Source: Fuerstiella sp. (GTDB taxonomy: Bacteria; Planctomycetota; Planctomycetia; Planctomycetales; Planctomycetaceae). Taken from it: a DNA stretch of 64,000 bases. The notes beneath the pieces were generated by a model. That model was not told the origin of the DNA, searched no databases, and saw only the letters and a list, made by a program, of their open reading frames with translations. A program made the translations under genes and the position numbers. Numbering within the stretch: position 1 is the stretch's first letter; each line of letters begins with the position of its first letter. Below are positions 18,190 through 29,819 of the stretch, one piece after another. Location of the stretch: positions 124,001 to 188,000 of the forward strand of contig JAKVAZ010000011.1 of assembly GCA_022447225.1 (NCBI GenBank), read 5' to 3'.

Positions 18190-19608
18190 CTATCCGGCAT
18201 CCCGCTTTGACTCCATTTGACTCAGCCGGTTATAGAGTGTCTTCAGGGCGATGCCCAGCTCTTTCGCAGCTGCCGGTTTATCGTTGTCATGTTTGTTGAG
18301 GACATGGAGGATCATTTGATCTTCCATTTCCCGCAGCGTTTGTGGCTGGTCAGTTACCAGCGTTACGATGTCGGGGGCCGAAGATTTGTCGGAGACTTTC
18401 TGTGCGGTGAGATTTTGAGGCAGATCATCCGGAGTAATGTGATTACCATCGGACAAAATGACCGCATGTTCGAGTACGTTTGCCAGCTCACGGACGTTGC
18501 CCAGCCACTCGTGAGATGTCAGCGCTGTGATGGTCTCCGGTGTCAGAATCGATGCCGGGATCTGTTCGATATCCCGCTTGAGATGGCGAGCGATCAGATG
18601 ACGAGACAATTCTGAAATATCTTCCCGGCGTTCTCTGAGCGGTGGTAAATGAATTTCGAAGGTATTGACTCTGTAAATCAGGTCTTCGCGGAACGTTCCG
18701 TCGGCAACCATATCCTGAATGTCTTTGTTGGTTGCGCACACGATTCGTACATCGACATTAAACGCTTCATTTTCACCGACACGACGTACCTCGCCTGATT
18801 CAAGGAAACGCAGCAGCTTGACCTGCATGCTTTTATCCAGTTCCCCAAGCTCATCCAAAAACAGTGTACCGCCGTTGGCGACTTCAAACAGACCCGCACG
18901 AGTATTTTCTGCTCCGGTAAATGCACCTTTACGGTGGCCAAAAAACTCACTTTCCACCAGATTCTCGGGGAGTGCTCCACAGTTAACGGCAACAAATGGT
19001 GCTTGGGCTCGTTCACTCTGTTCGTGGATCCGGCGCGCAACCATTTCTTTGCCGGTACCCGTTTCACCGAGAATCAGCACGGCCGAGTCGGTTGGAGCGA
19101 TCTTGTCGATGAGCTTTCGAACCCTCAGCATTGGGTTTGACTCACCGATCAGGTCTGAACGTCCTTCAGCACGTTGCAGCTGATTCTCAAGTGCTGCATT
19201 TTTGTTTTCCAGTGATTTCTTTTCGCCGATTCGCTGGAGAACAGCCGCTATCTCAAACAAAGAAACGGGTTTGGGAAGGAAATCATAGGCCCCGCTGCGG
19301 ATTGCCTGAATCGTCGCATCCATGTCGCCGTGCCCGGTACTTATTACGTACTCGGTTTCAGGGCTGACTGTACGCAGATGATCAACAACGTCCCAGCCAC
19401 TGCCTCCCGGCATCTTGAGATCAATGATGGCTGCATCAAACGTGTTTTCATCTACGGCTTTGTTCGCTTCTCCGGGTGTGGAACAGACCGTTGTGGTGTG
19501 TCCCATTCGAGGAAGTTCAGACTGCATGAGTTCTGTGAGTGAAGCCTCATCATCCACGAACAGAACTCGAAGTTTGTATTTGCTGCGTGCTGCCACCGCC
19601 GACTCCAT
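18190..19608 (-). CDS. NtrC-family sigma-54 response regulator
   Basis: This is a 472-residue protein with three domains. The receiver (residues 13-125) has phospho-acceptor Asp63 (IIDLKMPG). The AAA+ domain (about 152-385) has Walker A GETGTGKE at 181-188 and the sigma-54 contact loop GAFTGA at 228-233. A Fis-type helix-turn-helix is at the C-terminus (AAAKELGIALKTLYNRL). It activates sigma-54 promoters when phosphorylated. No sensor kinase is adjacent; the only kinase in the window is at 57077-58693. Target genes are unknown. Confidence 0.95.
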   Translation of the reverse strand: MESAVAARSKYKLRVLFVDDEASLTELMQSELPRMGHTTTVCSTPGEANKAVDENTFDAAIIDLKMPGGSGWDVVDHLRTVSPETEYVISTGHGDMDATIQAIRSGAYDFLPKPVSLFEIAAVLQRIGEKKSLENKNAALENQLQRAEGRSDLIGESNPMLRVRKLIDKIAPTDSAVLILGETGTGKEMVARRIHEQSERAQAPFVAVNCGALPENLVESEFFGHRKGAFTGAENTRAGLFEVANGGTLFLDELGELDKSMQVKLLRFLESGEVRRVGENEAFNVDVRIVCATNKDIQDMVADGTFREDLIYRVNTFEIHLPPLRERREDISELSRHLIARHLKRDIEQIPASILTPETITALTSHEWLGNVRELANVLEHAVILSDGNHITPDDLPQNLTAQKVSDKSSAPDIVTLVTDQPQTLREMEDQMILHVLNKHDNDKPAAAKELGIALKTLYNRLSQMESKRDAG

Positions 19609-19886
19609 GGCATTTCCGGCTCGCCATCCTGACGAAACCGCTGGTCACAAAAGCGGTTGAGGTCAAACCTCCCGCTGAGATCAGAGATCTTGAGAGTAGC
19701 ACAGCATATAGAAACCAGCAGATTTCGACAACGGGCAGTCATTCGGAGGAATGGGGTAAACGGGGCAATAGGGGGTAGTGTTGGCGTCTAAAGATAAATC
19801 TCACGACTTAATCAGCGGAGTTTCATGGGGCATGATCCTGTCCGGTGTTCCGAAAGTCCCCGTTTGTGTACGTATCTCCGCAACAA

Positions 19887-21842
19887 TCACTCTTCGTCAT
19901 TTCGCAGTGCTGCCAGTACCGAGAGGTCTTCGAGTGTTGTTGTATCCTGAACGGACTCGCGACCGGCAGCGATATCCCGCAGCAATCGTCGCATAATTTT
20001 TCCACTGCGTGTCTTGGGAAGTCCGGCTGCAAATCGGATCTTGTCGGGTGTGGCCAGGGCACCAATTTGTTCACGAACGTGTTGTATCAGGACTTTGACC
20101 AGATCGTCATCACCGCTGCCGTCTTTGAGTGTCACAAAGCAGCAGATCCCTTCACCTTTCAGATCATGTGGAAATCCAACAACAGCAGCTTCAGCAACCA
20201 TTTCATGTGAAACCAGTGCACTTTCAACTTCCATTGTACTGAGTCGATGTCCCGAGACGTTAATGACGTCATCCACGCGGCCCATTACCCAGAGATAGCC
20301 GTCTTCATCTCGGCGTGCACCATCTCCTGCAAAATAGCATCCATCGATTTCACTGAAGTAGGTAGAGATAAATCGATCGTGGTCGCCATAGAGAGTGCGC
20401 AGCATATGAGGCCACGGCTGCCGCATGACGAGCAGGCCGCCCTGATTTGCTTCCAGGCTCGTGCCGTCTTTCGTGACAATATCCGGTACAACGCCGGGAA
20501 GCGGTCGGGCACAACTGCCGGGTTTGGTTGGTGTAATGCCTGGCAGTGGACTGATCATGATTCCACCGGTTTCCGTCTGCCACCAGGTGTCGACAATCGG
20601 GCAGCGTTCCTGGCCGATGACTTCGTGATACCACATCCAGGCTTCCGGATTGATGGGCTCGCCGACGGTGCCCAGCAGCCGAATGCTGGACAGGTCATAC
20701 TTTTCCGGCCATTGCCTGCCCCATTTGATAAACGCTCGAATGGCCGTCGGGGCTGTGTAGAAAATACTGACCTGGTACTTTTCAACAATTTCCCAGAAGC
20801 GTCCTTCGTCGGGCCAGTTGGGACCACCCTCGTACATGACCACACTGGCACCATTCGATAGCGGTCCGTAGGTGATGTAACTGTGGCCGGTTATCCAGCC
20901 AATGTCAGCTGTACACCAATAGGTGTCGTCTTCCCTGAGGTCGAAGACCCATTGCGACGTCATCGTGGTACCGAGTAGATATCCGGCCGTGGTATGCAGG
21001 ACACCCTTTGGTTTGCCCGTGCTGCCGGAGGTGTACAGGATGAACAGTGGGTGTTCGGCGTCGAGTTCCACAGCGTCACATTCGGCTGACATACCCTCAA
21101 CCAGATCATGCCACCAGAAATCACGATCCGGTACCATATCCACGTCGCCTCCGGTTCGTTTGACCACGACGACCTTTTCCACAGTCGGTGATTTGTCCAT
21201 AGCTGCATCGACAGCAGCTTTGAGTTGCACCTCTTTGCCTCGTCGCCAGCCACCATCCGCTGTGACCACGATACGGGCCTGTGCATCATTATTGCGGTCG
21301 GCCACTGCGTCTGCGCTGAAGCCTCCAAAGATGATTGAATGCACGGCGCCAATTCGGGCACAGGCCAGCATTGCGATTGTCAGTTCGGGGATCATTGGCA
21401 TATACAGCGTGACCCGATCACCGGTTTCCACTCCGAGTTTCTTGAGAACATTGGCAAATCGGCAGACTTCGCGATGCAGGTCCTGGTAACGCAGGACACG
21501 AGTATCGCCGGGTTCGCCTTCCCAGATCAGCGCGGCCTTATTCCGCCGATCGGTTTCAAGATGTCGATCGAGGCAATTGTAGCTCACATTGGTTTTTCCT
21601 CCGGAAAACCATTTCGTTTCCGGCATCTCACCTTCCATGGCAGAATCAAACGGCCTGAACCAGTGCAGATTTTCTCTGGCCAATTCACCCCAGAAGCCTG
21701 CTGGATCGTCTTTGGCTCGCTGCCACATTTCGTTGTACTGCTCTTCGCTGCGAATGTTTGCCTGTTCAGCGAAGGTGGCCGGGGGATCAAATGTACGGGT
21801 TTCCCTGAGAACACTTTCGATACTGGTGTTGTCCGCTGACAT
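19887..21842 (-). CDS. acs: Acetyl-CoA synthetase (AMP-forming)
   Basis: It makes acetyl-CoA from acetate, ATP and CoA through acetyl-AMP. At 651 residues it is full length. Motifs are [15 protein letters not shown] (ATP loop), [23 protein letters not shown], and the C-terminal [15 protein letters not shown], whose lysine is the conserved acetylation-controlled residue. The start ATG at 21842 has AGGAG seven bases upstream. It is monocistronic. The NtrC-type regulator lies 278 bases downstream on the same strand; a regulatory link is possible but not shown. Confidence 0.97.
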   Translation of the reverse strand: MSADNTSIESVLRETRTFDPPATFAEQANIRSEEQYNEMWQRAKDDPAGFWGELARENLHWFRPFDSAMEGEMPETKWFSGGKTNVSYNCLDRHLETDRRNKAALIWEGEPGDTRVLRYQDLHREVCRFANVLKKLGVETGDRVTLYMPMIPELTIAMLACARIGAVHSIIFGGFSADAVADRNNDAQARIVVTADGGWRRGKEVQLKAAVDAAMDKSPTVEKVVVVKRTGGDVDMVPDRDFWWHDLVEGMSAECDAVELDAEHPLFILYTSGSTGKPKGVLHTTAGYLLGTTMTSQWVFDLREDDTYWCTADIGWITGHSYITYGPLSNGASVVMYEGGPNWPDEGRFWEIVEKYQVSIFYTAPTAIRAFIKWGRQWPEKYDLSSIRLLGTVGEPINPEAWMWYHEVIGQERCPIVDTWWQTETGGIMISPLPGITPTKPGSCARPLPGVVPDIVTKDGTSLEANQGGLLVMRQPWPHMLRTLYGDHDRFISTYFSEIDGCYFAGDGARRDEDGYLWVMGRVDDVINVSGHRLSTMEVESALVSHEMVAEAAVVGFPHDLKGEGICCFVTLKDGSGDDDLVKVLIQHVREQIGALATPDKIRFAAGLPKTRSGKIMRRLLRDIAAGRESVQDTTTLEDLSVLAALRNDEE

Positions 21843-22608
21843 GGGCTGTCTCCTGATTATCTCAATGACTTCTTTAGGCAGGTCTGCCGGGAAGCCGGAT
21901 TCACGTTGTCAGAATCCAAGTTTATGCGGCATTCTGCAGCATGTGATGGAGGATGTCCAACGGTCTGCCGTCAGTCAATATCTACATATTTGACCATCAT
22001 GCGGTCTACAATCCTGATCATAGTTTCCCTGAGATTTTTGGGAGCCTGCTGTTATTCATAGAACTTCAGAGGATGCTGAAACTTGGGCTGGTTGCCGGTT
22101 GATTGATCTGAATTTTCCACGGTTCAGCCAGGTATCCTGACCGCGTTCATGAACATCCACTTCAACCATTGTCTCAGGGGAGTCAATTCGTAGCAGAGGA
22201 ATGAAACATTTCGGGCACACTCAGATTGTGTACTCTGCATTGGCCGATATTTTTAGTTCGTTCAGTGCGCAGGACAGGACCCTCAAAAGTTCCTGACCGT
22301 CGAACCAGCCTTCGCTGCAATTTTGACAAATATCCGTTTCAGTGATGTGGTTGCTGAGTAGACGGATTTTGAACTGCGTGTGTCGAGACTACAGACAGTG
22401 AGGGGCAGGTCCGGTTCTCATCGGATTCATTCCGGAACACGTCAGGATGATCAGCACACCGTTGAAACAGCTGTGAGTCTGTGAATCAATTGACACGTTA
22501 ATTGACTTCGACACGACTCAGGAATCGATTGGAGCCAGGAATTGATCTAGAATCATGGCGTCCCGCCCGTTTATTTGATGTCGCCAATTTTCCTGATCGA
22601 AAAGATTC
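21843..22608. other. Intergenic region between acs and ileS, 766 bases
   Basis: This divergent gap must hold promoters of both genes. No T-box-like leader or other recognisable RNA structure is seen in front of ileS, and there is no coding sequence of believable composition. Confidence 0.4.
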
Positions 22609-25600
22609 ATGTTCGAATCCGTCGCTGACAGTGATTTTATTCCTGGTGAACATTCTGTCCTCCGGCTGTGGCAGCAGAGGCAGGTATTTCAGCAACTCCG
22701 CCGGAAGAACGCGGAAGGCAGGAGGTGGAGTTTTCTGGATGGTCCGATTACGGCCAACAATCCGATGGGTGTCCACCATGCATGGGGACGTACCTATAAG
22801 GATACGTATCAGCGTTTTTTCGCAATGACTGGACACGAACTGCGGTACCAAAATGGTTTTGACTGCCAGGGGTTGTGGGTAGAAGTTGAAGTTGAGAAAC
22901 AACTGGGACTCGGGACGAAAACTGCCGTCAACGAATATGGTATCGACAGATTTGTGAATGAGTGTAAACGTCGCGTTCTGCGTTTTGCGGCCCGGCAGAC
23001 AGAACAGTCAATCCGCCTGGGTTACTGGATGGACTGGGATGATCCTGACCAGTTGAGGCAGCTGGCGGAGACACTTGGCACGGACGAAGAGGTGACGATC
23101 ACGGTTCCCAGCGGACTGCAGCAGAAAGGCACCACCAGTCAGCTTGTGGAAAAACTGGGCAGCCCTGGCTGGGGGGGAAGCTACTTTACCTTCAGCACGG
23201 AAAACAACGAAACTATCTGGACCTTCCTGAAAAAATGTTTTGATCGGGGCAAGATCTATCAGGGACATGATGTCATGCCCTGGTCCGGCCGGGGGGGGAG
23301 TGCGTATTCGCAAATGGAAATTGCCGAAGGCCGCAGGCTGACGACACACCAGTCCGTCTTTGTCCGTTTTCCGATCAGAGATCGAGACAACGAATTTCTA
23401 CTCATCTGGACCACAACACCGTGGACACTGACGAGTAATGTTGGTGCTGCCGTGAATCCGGATCTGGAATACCTTCGAATCAAAGCGAACAAAGATGATG
23501 CCGTCTATTATTTTGCGAAAGAGAATCTGAACTATCAGCGACTGTCGACGGAATTCAAAGAAGGGTTCGGACGTCCGGAATGGAAGTGGCCGAATGGTAT
23601 TCCAAAGCTCAAGACATTGGCACAAATCTTTAAGGAACAAGGTGGTTTTCAGGAACTGGAAACGATTAAAGGAGGCGATCTCGTCGGGCTGGCCTACGAC
23701 GGGCCGTTTGACGATCTGCCCGCACAGCAGCTGAACGGCGGGTTCCCGATTGATGAAAATAATCTTGAGGTGACCGGGGCGGACTGGCACCGGGTCATCG
23801 ATGGCGGGCGAGACTCCCGTGGTAACGCACATGTTGTCGCGGGCGAAGGAACGGGCATCGTTCATATGGCGCCCGGTTGCGGTGATATTGATCACCGGAT
23901 CGGGACCTCCATCGGGATGCCGATTATCGCACCACTGAAAGACGACGGGACATACAGCGACGAATTCGGCGAATTTTCTGGCCGTGAAGCAATTGCATCC
24001 GAAACAGCGGAACTGGTGTTCGGGAAACTGAAAGAGAAAGGTCTTCTGGTCGCGGTTGAAACATATCCACACATTTATCCGCATTGCTGGCGTACCGGTG
24101 ATGAACTCGTGTTTCGTCTTGTTGATGAGTGGTTTATCAATATGGACTGGCGCGATGAGATCAAAGAGGTCACTCGGCAGATTCGTTGGCTGCCGGACAG
24201 TATTGACGGTCAGGATCGTGAAGTGGAATGGCTCACTAATATGAGCGACTGGATGATCTCCAAGAAACGTTTTTGGGGCCTTGCACTGCCAATATGGGTT
24301 GATGACGAGACAGGTGATTTTGAAGTCATCGGTTCGCTGGCGGAACTTAAGGAGCGAGCCGTAGAGGGGTGGGATGATTTTGATGGCCAGACGCCTCATC
24401 GTCCTTGGATCGACTGCGTCAAAATCCGTAACCCGAACTCCGGTAATCTGATGTCACGGATCGAAGACGTAGGTAACCCGTGGTTGGATGCAGGGATCGT
24501 TCCGTTTAGCACAATGCACTACAACCATGACCGTGAAGAGTGGCAAAAGTGGTATCCCGCTGATTTGGTCACGGAGTGCTTTCCCGGGCAGTTTCGCAAC
24601 TGGTTCTACAGCATGTTGTCTTTGTCGACCATGATGCGTTTCGACGAAGCCGACGATGCTCTTGACAGGAGGCCTTTCAAAACACTACTGGGACATCGCC
24701 TTGTTCAGAATGAACAGGGCAAGCCCATGCATAAGTCCGACGGGACCGCAATCTGGTTCGAAGAGGCAGCTGAACAACTGGGCGTTGATACCATGCGATG
24801 GATGTATCTGATTCAGAATCCTGCTTCCGATCTGCGGTTTGGTACGCGCCATCCTGAAGATTCGGTGACTCTGCTGACTCCGGACGGTCCCATCAGTCAG
24901 ACGCGTGAAGGCATTGCGACTGCCAGAGTTACCAGCGGGCCTGCCGATGAAACAAGACGCCGGATTCTGATTCCACTGTGGAATTGCTATAAATTCTTTG
25001 TTGACTATGCCGTTGTAGACAAATTTTCCCCGTCAGCTGAATTACGCCGTTCCGTTGCCGGACATTCCTCAACAGCCCGCGATGAGATCTCGGTTGGTGA
25101 GCGTCCGGAAATCGATCGCTGGATTTTGTCCAATCTGCAGTCTTTGGTTGAAGTTGCTCATCGGGATTTTCGGGAATACAACGTCGCGTCATTTTGTGAG
25201 GCCGCCGAGCGGTTCGTTGATGATCTGAGTAACTGGTACATTCGCCGCAATCGCCGAAGATTCTGGCGCTCCAGAGATGCGACCGATTCGGACAAGACCG
25301 CGGCATATGAAACGCTTTACGAAGTACTGGTCACGGTCTGTCGTCTGCTGGCACCGTGTATTCCCTTCCTGACCGAACGCATGTACCAGAATCTGGTTGC
25401 AGGAGATGAAGCCTCTCCGGACAGCAGCGTTTTGCCTGTGTCAGTCCATTTGTGTGATTACCCTGTGGTTAATCCCGTTCTGCTGGACGCAGAACTGAAT
25501 CAGAGAATGGAAGTAGCTCAGCGGGTTGTCCGTCTGGGACATCATCTTCGTGAAGAGAATGCACTTCGTGTTCGACAGCCGCTGGCGGAATTACAGTTTG

Positions 25601-26241
25601 CTGCATCAGATTCATCAATCGCGAACGCAATTGACCAGCTAGCGGATGTGATTGCTGAAGAGCTCAATGTCAAACAAATCAGCCGTCAGCCGAATCTGGA
25701 CGACAAAGTTGGCTATACGTACAAACCGAATCTCAGAACACTCGGACCAAAATACGGAAAGCTTCTGGGGGTCCTGCGCAAAAAACTCCCGACACTGGGT
25801 GACACGGTTCTTGGCCCGCTTCGGCTTGGTGAAAATTTGAAACTTGAGTTTGATGGTCATACTGTTGAACTCACTCCTGAAGATGTGCTGATCAGCACCG
25901 AACAGGCGGCGGACTGGGTCTGTGGTGACGAAGCCGGGGTCCAGGTGGCGATCAGTACGGTGCTGACGGACGACCTGATTCGTGAAGGAATGTCACGAGA
26001 TTTTGTTAGGCATATTCAGCAGGCCCGCAAAGAGGCAGAACTGCATATTCAGGATCGTATTGAGATCGACTGGTACGGTGAGGACAATTTTATCAAAGCG
26101 ATGATTGCCGAATGGGGAGAATATATCTGCAGAGAAACACTCGCCGACAAAATTATCCGGAGCGATACGCCGTCAGCCGGCGGGAAGTCGGTGCGAGTCG
26201 GTGAGTGCGATGTCACAGTCCGGATCCTGCGAACCATTTGA
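22609..26241 (+). CDS. ileS: Isoleucyl-tRNA synthetase, atypical class I form
   Basis: It charges tRNA-Ile. The length, 1210 residues, is above the usual 930-1050. The HIGH region reads [21 protein letters not shown] (HHAWG at 56-60). The KMSKS loop reads M-H-K-S-D-G at 707-712, within [19 protein letters not shown]. The editing domain is present ([16 protein letters not shown] near residue 410), as are [17 protein letters not shown]-type sequence and the C-terminal anticodon-binding region. This variant is, from memory, one found in several deep phyla and often labelled only class I tRNA ligase. No other ileS is in the window. The start ATG fits the protein N-terminus. Confidence 0.9.
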   Translation: MFESVADSDFIPGEHSVLRLWQQRQVFQQLRRKNAEGRRWSFLDGPITANNPMGVHHAWGRTYKDTYQRFFAMTGHELRYQNGFDCQGLWVEVEVEKQLGLGTKTAVNEYGIDRFVNECKRRVLRFAARQTEQSIRLGYWMDWDDPDQLRQLAETLGTDEEVTITVPSGLQQKGTTSQLVEKLGSPGWGGSYFTFSTENNETIWTFLKKCFDRGKIYQGHDVMPWSGRGGSAYSQMEIAEGRRLTTHQSVFVRFPIRDRDNEFLLIWTTTPWTLTSNVGAAVNPDLEYLRIKANKDDAVYYFAKENLNYQRLSTEFKEGFGRPEWKWPNGIPKLKTLAQIFKEQGGFQELETIKGGDLVGLAYDGPFDDLPAQQLNGGFPIDENNLEVTGADWHRVIDGGRDSRGNAHVVAGEGTGIVHMAPGCGDIDHRIGTSIGMPIIAPLKDDGTYSDEFGEFSGREAIASETAELVFGKLKEKGLLVAVETYPHIYPHCWRTGDELVFRLVDEWFINMDWRDEIKEVTRQIRWLPDSIDGQDREVEWLTNMSDWMISKKRFWGLALPIWVDDETGDFEVIGSLAELKERAVEGWDDFDGQTPHRPWIDCVKIRNPNSGNLMSRIEDVGNPWLDAGIVPFSTMHYNHDREEWQKWYPADLVTECFPGQFRNWFYSMLSLSTMMRFDEADDALDRRPFKTLLGHRLVQNEQGKPMHKSDGTAIWFEEAAEQLGVDTMRWMYLIQNPASDLRFGTRHPEDSVTLLTPDGPISQTREGIATARVTSGPADETRRRILIPLWNCYKFFVDYAVVDKFSPSAELRRSVAGHSSTARDEISVGERPEIDRWILSNLQSLVEVAHRDFREYNVASFCEAAERFVDDLSNWYIRRNRRRFWRSRDATDSDKTAAYETLYEVLVTVCRLLAPCIPFLTERMYQNLVAGDEASPDSSVLPVSVHLCDYPVVNPVLLDAELNQRMEVAQRVVRLGHHLREENALRVRQPLAELQFAASDSSIANAIDQLADVIAEELNVKQISRQPNLDDKVGYTYKPNLRTLGPKYGKLLGVLRKKLPTLGDTVLGPLRLGENLKLEFDGHTVELTPEDVLISTEQAADWVCGDEAGVQVAISTVLTDDLIREGMSRDFVRHIQQARKEAELHIQDRIEIDWYGEDNFIKAMIAEWGEYICRETLADKIIRSDTPSAGGKSVRVGECDVTVRILRTI

Positions 26242-26409
26242 CGAGTTCGGTTTGAGCCAGTTTACAACAGTTCCTGGATTGCTGTGGCCAAGTTTTGCTG
26301 CCGGTGAATTTCGTTGGCGATCTGCGTAACGGACGACGTTGTGACGTTGATTCAATGTGCAGGCGTGATTGTCCCTCAATTGAGCAACCCTGACGGATAG
26401 GCTAAACCC

Positions 26410-29079
26410 TTGAGTAATACGGCGATTCAATTGAACGTTTCTGAAGTGTCGGCCCGGCGTGCATACCTTGCCCGGTCACGTGACGGAATCCGGCAGCGAA
26501 TGGGGACGGACCTTTCTCCTTCAGAGATATGTGAATGGTTTTCTGACCGACTGGACGATCTGTTGATCGCAATGTTACGGCACAGCCTGGATCAACAGGG
26601 GGTTTCGGAATCGGCGAGTTTTATTGTGGTCTGTGTCGGAGGCAACGGACGAAGGCGTCCGGTGCCCTGGTCCGATGTGGATCTGTTGATCGTTGTGGCA
26701 GCCGGCGCCGGTGAGGAACTCTCTGCTGCACTCAATTCATTTGTGCGCGATTGCTGGGATACGGGAATGGATCTGGGACACAGCATTCGTACACCTGTCG
26801 ATGTGATTCGCTTTGCATCCGAAGATATCCAGTTTGCTACCTCACTGATCGATATGCGATTGTTATTCGGTGATCCGCAGATTTATCGTGCGCTCAAGGA
26901 AAAACTTGACCATCGTATATTCCAGGAGCGCAGCGAGCACTTCGTTGCCCGCTGTGTCGTGTCTCGCAGAGAGGAATGGATGGCGCGTGGTGATTCGGTG
27001 AACCAGCTGGAACCGGATCTCAAGAAATCGCCAGGCGGGCTGCGGGACCTTCATTTGCTGCGATGGATTTCGTATTCCCGGTATGGTGATGCCGATCCGT
27101 CTACACTTTTGCAACACGAAGTAATTCGCACACGTGAACTCGCTTCGCTGCAGATTGCCGATGAATTTCTCACCGGTCTGCGTCTGGGCCTCCATTGTCG
27201 GTCGGAAATTAAGCAGGATGTACTGACACGAGAACTGCAGCTGGAAATGGTGAAAGAAAAAGATCCGCACGGCGTTGACGTACGCGCGGCAGTTTCGGCG
27301 TTCATGCGGGAATACTTCAAGAGAACGTTTCCCGTTGCCGAGATCTCCCGTCGTATTTCTGAATCACTTCGTTCGGCGGGACTGCTGACGCGTCTGCGAA
27401 CAGTACTCATGCCTGGTGCGGGGCTCAAGGGGCTGCCGGTCCACAATGGTGCGATCAATTTGACGCATGCGGGCCTTCAGACTCTCCGGAACAATCCGTC
27501 CGGTGTACTGGAAATTTTTGTCTACGGTGCTGAGCGGTGTCTTTCATTGTCACCGGACCTGCGTCTGGCAATTTCACGTCTTGTCGCGACATTTCCGGCA
27601 GAGCCATCCCGGATAAACTGCAGGCAGTTTCGAAAGATTCTGCGGTCACGGGCAGGCTTGTGCGAAATACTTCGACAAATGCACGAAACCGGTGTCCTCG
27701 AATGGCTTCTGCCACCATTTGCAGAGATCCGGTGTCTGACGCAGTTCAATCATTATCACAGCTACACCGTGGACGAGCACACACTGAAAACAATTGATGA
27801 AGTCACAGCGCTGGAGGAAGAGGACTCTCAGCTTGGGTCGGCTTATCGTAACGTTCGTCACAAGGCGACGCTGCATCTTTCTCTTTTGATGCATGACATC
27901 GGAAAAGGACGCGAGGGCGACCATTCAGTTATTGGTGAATCGCTGTGTCACGAAATGGGCACGCGACTGCAAATGGCAGAAAACAAAAAGCAGATGATGG
28001 CGTTTCTGGTGCGTCAGCACTTGTATATGCCCGATATGGCTCTGCGACGAGACTACACCGACGCCGCTCTCATTGGTGAGTTTGCGAGGATGGTTGGATC
28101 TCCGGAACGATTACGCATGCTCTATGTTTTGTGCGCCGCCGACATCAAAGCCGTGGGACCTGGCGTATGGACTGAATGGAAGGCTGAATTGCTGGCAGAT
28201 TTGTACAACCGCACGATGCAGATTGTTAGCGGTCGTCCTTCGAATCATCTTGAGCGTGAGCGGATTCAGTCGATTCGTGACCACGTGCACGAAGCTGTTG
28301 TTCCTGTCGAAGCGGGCCTGTCTGTCGAATGGCCGGCGTGGGTGGATCAGCAGCTGGATGCACTCCCGGTATTTTATCTCATGACAGAGGATCCGGCGCA
28401 GATTGCTCGAGACCTGGACGTCATTCAGCATGTGGGTGACGGCGAAGTGCGGGTCAACAGTCTGTACGACGAGGAATCGGACACGGTCACCTACCGAATT
28501 TTTGCTGCACCGTGTTATGAAGACGGATTCTTTCACAAGACTGCCGGCATACTAAGCGGGCTGAGAAACAACATCCACACCGCCGTGTCCTGTGGTGCGG
28601 CAGATGGCACAATCGTGGCGAGATTCGTTGTGACGGATAACGATTTTGAAGGTAAGGTTCTGCAGAGCCGCATGGATGAAGTGGCGACTGCGGTTTCCGA
28701 GGTCCTGACAGGGAGACGGATAGTTGACAGTGTGTTTCGTCGTAACAGTCTGTTCCTGCCGGTGAACCGAGACACAGTGATGATGGCCATCGATCCACAG
28801 GTGTGTATCGACAACGACTGTTCGGATCAGTATACCGTGATTGATGTGTTTGCCATGGATACACCGGGTCTGTTGTACACTCTGTCGCGAACGTTATATC
28901 AGCATGAGCTGTCCGTTCGGCTGGCACGGATTGCTACAAGTATCGATCAGGTTGTTGATGTTTTTCACGTCACGGATCGTGAAGGCAACAAAGTATGGGA
29001 TTCCGGTCGACTGGAGTTAATCGTCACGGATCTGCTGGACGGAATTCGGGCACTTCGGGAGAGCGACGAATCACATTGA
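26410..29079 (+). CDS. glnD: GlnD-like PII uridylyltransferase / uridylyl-removing enzyme
   Basis: It modifies the PII nitrogen sensor according to glutamine level. The 889 residues show the family order: nucleotidyltransferase domain with GGNGRRRPVPWSDVDLL (77-93), PII-uridylyltransferase helical region, HD hydrolase domain (HYHSYTVDEHTL, then LLMHDIGKGREGDHS, about 445-505), and two C-terminal ACT domains that bind glutamine (about 690-770 and 805-885, DVFAMDTPGLLYTLSRTL). The active-site Tyr and Gly-Glu of enterobacterial GGYGRGE are Asn and Arg-Arg here. The start is TTG at 26410. It overlaps the next gene by four bases. Confidence 0.9.
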   Translation: MSNTAIQLNVSEVSARRAYLARSRDGIRQRMGTDLSPSEICEWFSDRLDDLLIAMLRHSLDQQGVSESASFIVVCVGGNGRRRPVPWSDVDLLIVVAAGAGEELSAALNSFVRDCWDTGMDLGHSIRTPVDVIRFASEDIQFATSLIDMRLLFGDPQIYRALKEKLDHRIFQERSEHFVARCVVSRREEWMARGDSVNQLEPDLKKSPGGLRDLHLLRWISYSRYGDADPSTLLQHEVIRTRELASLQIADEFLTGLRLGLHCRSEIKQDVLTRELQLEMVKEKDPHGVDVRAAVSAFMREYFKRTFPVAEISRRISESLRSAGLLTRLRTVLMPGAGLKGLPVHNGAINLTHAGLQTLRNNPSGVLEIFVYGAERCLSLSPDLRLAISRLVATFPAEPSRINCRQFRKILRSRAGLCEILRQMHETGVLEWLLPPFAEIRCLTQFNHYHSYTVDEHTLKTIDEVTALEEEDSQLGSAYRNVRHKATLHLSLLMHDIGKGREGDHSVIGESLCHEMGTRLQMAENKKQMMAFLVRQHLYMPDMALRRDYTDAALIGEFARMVGSPERLRMLYVLCAADIKAVGPGVWTEWKAELLADLYNRTMQIVSGRPSNHLERERIQSIRDHVHEAVVPVEAGLSVEWPAWVDQQLDALPVFYLMTEDPAQIARDLDVIQHVGDGEVRVNSLYDEESDTVTYRIFAAPCYEDGFFHKTAGILSGLRNNIHTAVSCGAADGTIVARFVVTDNDFEGKVLQSRMDEVATAVSEVLTGRRIVDSVFRRNSLFLPVNRDTVMMAIDPQVCIDNDCSDQYTVIDVFAMDTPGLLYTLSRTLYQHELSVRLARIATSIDQVVDVFHVTDREGNKVWDSGRLELIVTDLLDGIRALRESDESH

Positions 29080-29819
29080 AGATCTCAGTCATCATTCCGG
29101 CGATTGATGAAGTTCAGGTCATAGGTGCTGCGGTTGACAGCGCTGTGTGTGCCGGTGCGGATGAGGTAATCCTGGCTGATGGTGGAAGTCAGGATGGCAC
29201 TCCTGCCGTCGCGGAAAGCCATGGAGCCAGCGTTATGTCGGCTGAGCAGGGACGGGCTCATCAGCAGAACGCAGGTGCACAGTCTGCCGCGGGCGATGTG
29301 TTGCTGTTCCTGCACGCTGACTGTTGCCTGCCGAAATCCGGTTTGTCTGAAATCCGTGGACGTCTGAGTAAAGAAAAATCCTGTGTTGGAGGCTACTTTC
29401 GGCAGCACATTGATGGTTCACCTCTTGTCTACCGCTGGATTGAAACAGGGAACCTGCTGCGAGCCGGCATGCTCAAATGGGCATATGGTGATCAGGCGAT
29501 CTTTGTGCGAACGGACATCTTTCGTGACATTGGCGGATTTCCGGAAATTCCTCTGATGGAAGATCTTTACATGATGAAAAAACTGAAACAGCGGGGAAAT
29601 CTGATATGTATCGATTCGCCATTGCTGGTGTCGGCACGTCGCTGGGAAAACCGCGGTGTTCTGCGACAAACACTTCGCAACTGGTTGTTACTGGCGGCTG
29701 CCCACCTGGGAGTCTCACCGTCCGTATTGTCGCGATTTTATCCTCGAACGACATCATCTAAATGCTGCGGAGCAGCACTTTTGACCATCGCGCCGCTGTT
29801 GAGCGGTTCTGCGATCTGA
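29076..29819 (+). CDS. TIGR04283-type family 2 glycosyltransferase
   Basis: It is a GT-A fold transferase of 247 residues. The start is a TTG at 29076 overlapping the GlnD stop codon (TTGA), giving MKISVIIPAIDEVQVIG, the exact family opening. Motifs are ILADGGSQDGT, LLFLHADCCLP (metal-binding HAD), WAYGDQAIFVR and PLMEDLYMMKKL. The usual family end comes near SRFYPR; here about 20 more residues run into the convergent beta-RFAP synthase gene (82-base antisense overlap). The product is likely a glycolipid or a sugar-modified carotenoid or hopanoid, but this is unproven. Confidence 0.88.
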   Translation: MKISVIIPAIDEVQVIGAAVDSAVCAGADEVILADGGSQDGTPAVAESHGASVMSAEQGRAHQQNAGAQSAAGDVLLFLHADCCLPKSGLSEIRGRLSKEKSCVGGYFRQHIDGSPLVYRWIETGNLLRAGMLKWAYGDQAIFVRTDIFRDIGGFPEIPLMEDLYMMKKLKQRGNLICIDSPLLVSARRWENRGVLRQTLRNWLLLAAAHLGVSPSVLSRFYPRTTSSKCCGAALLTIAPLLSGSAI

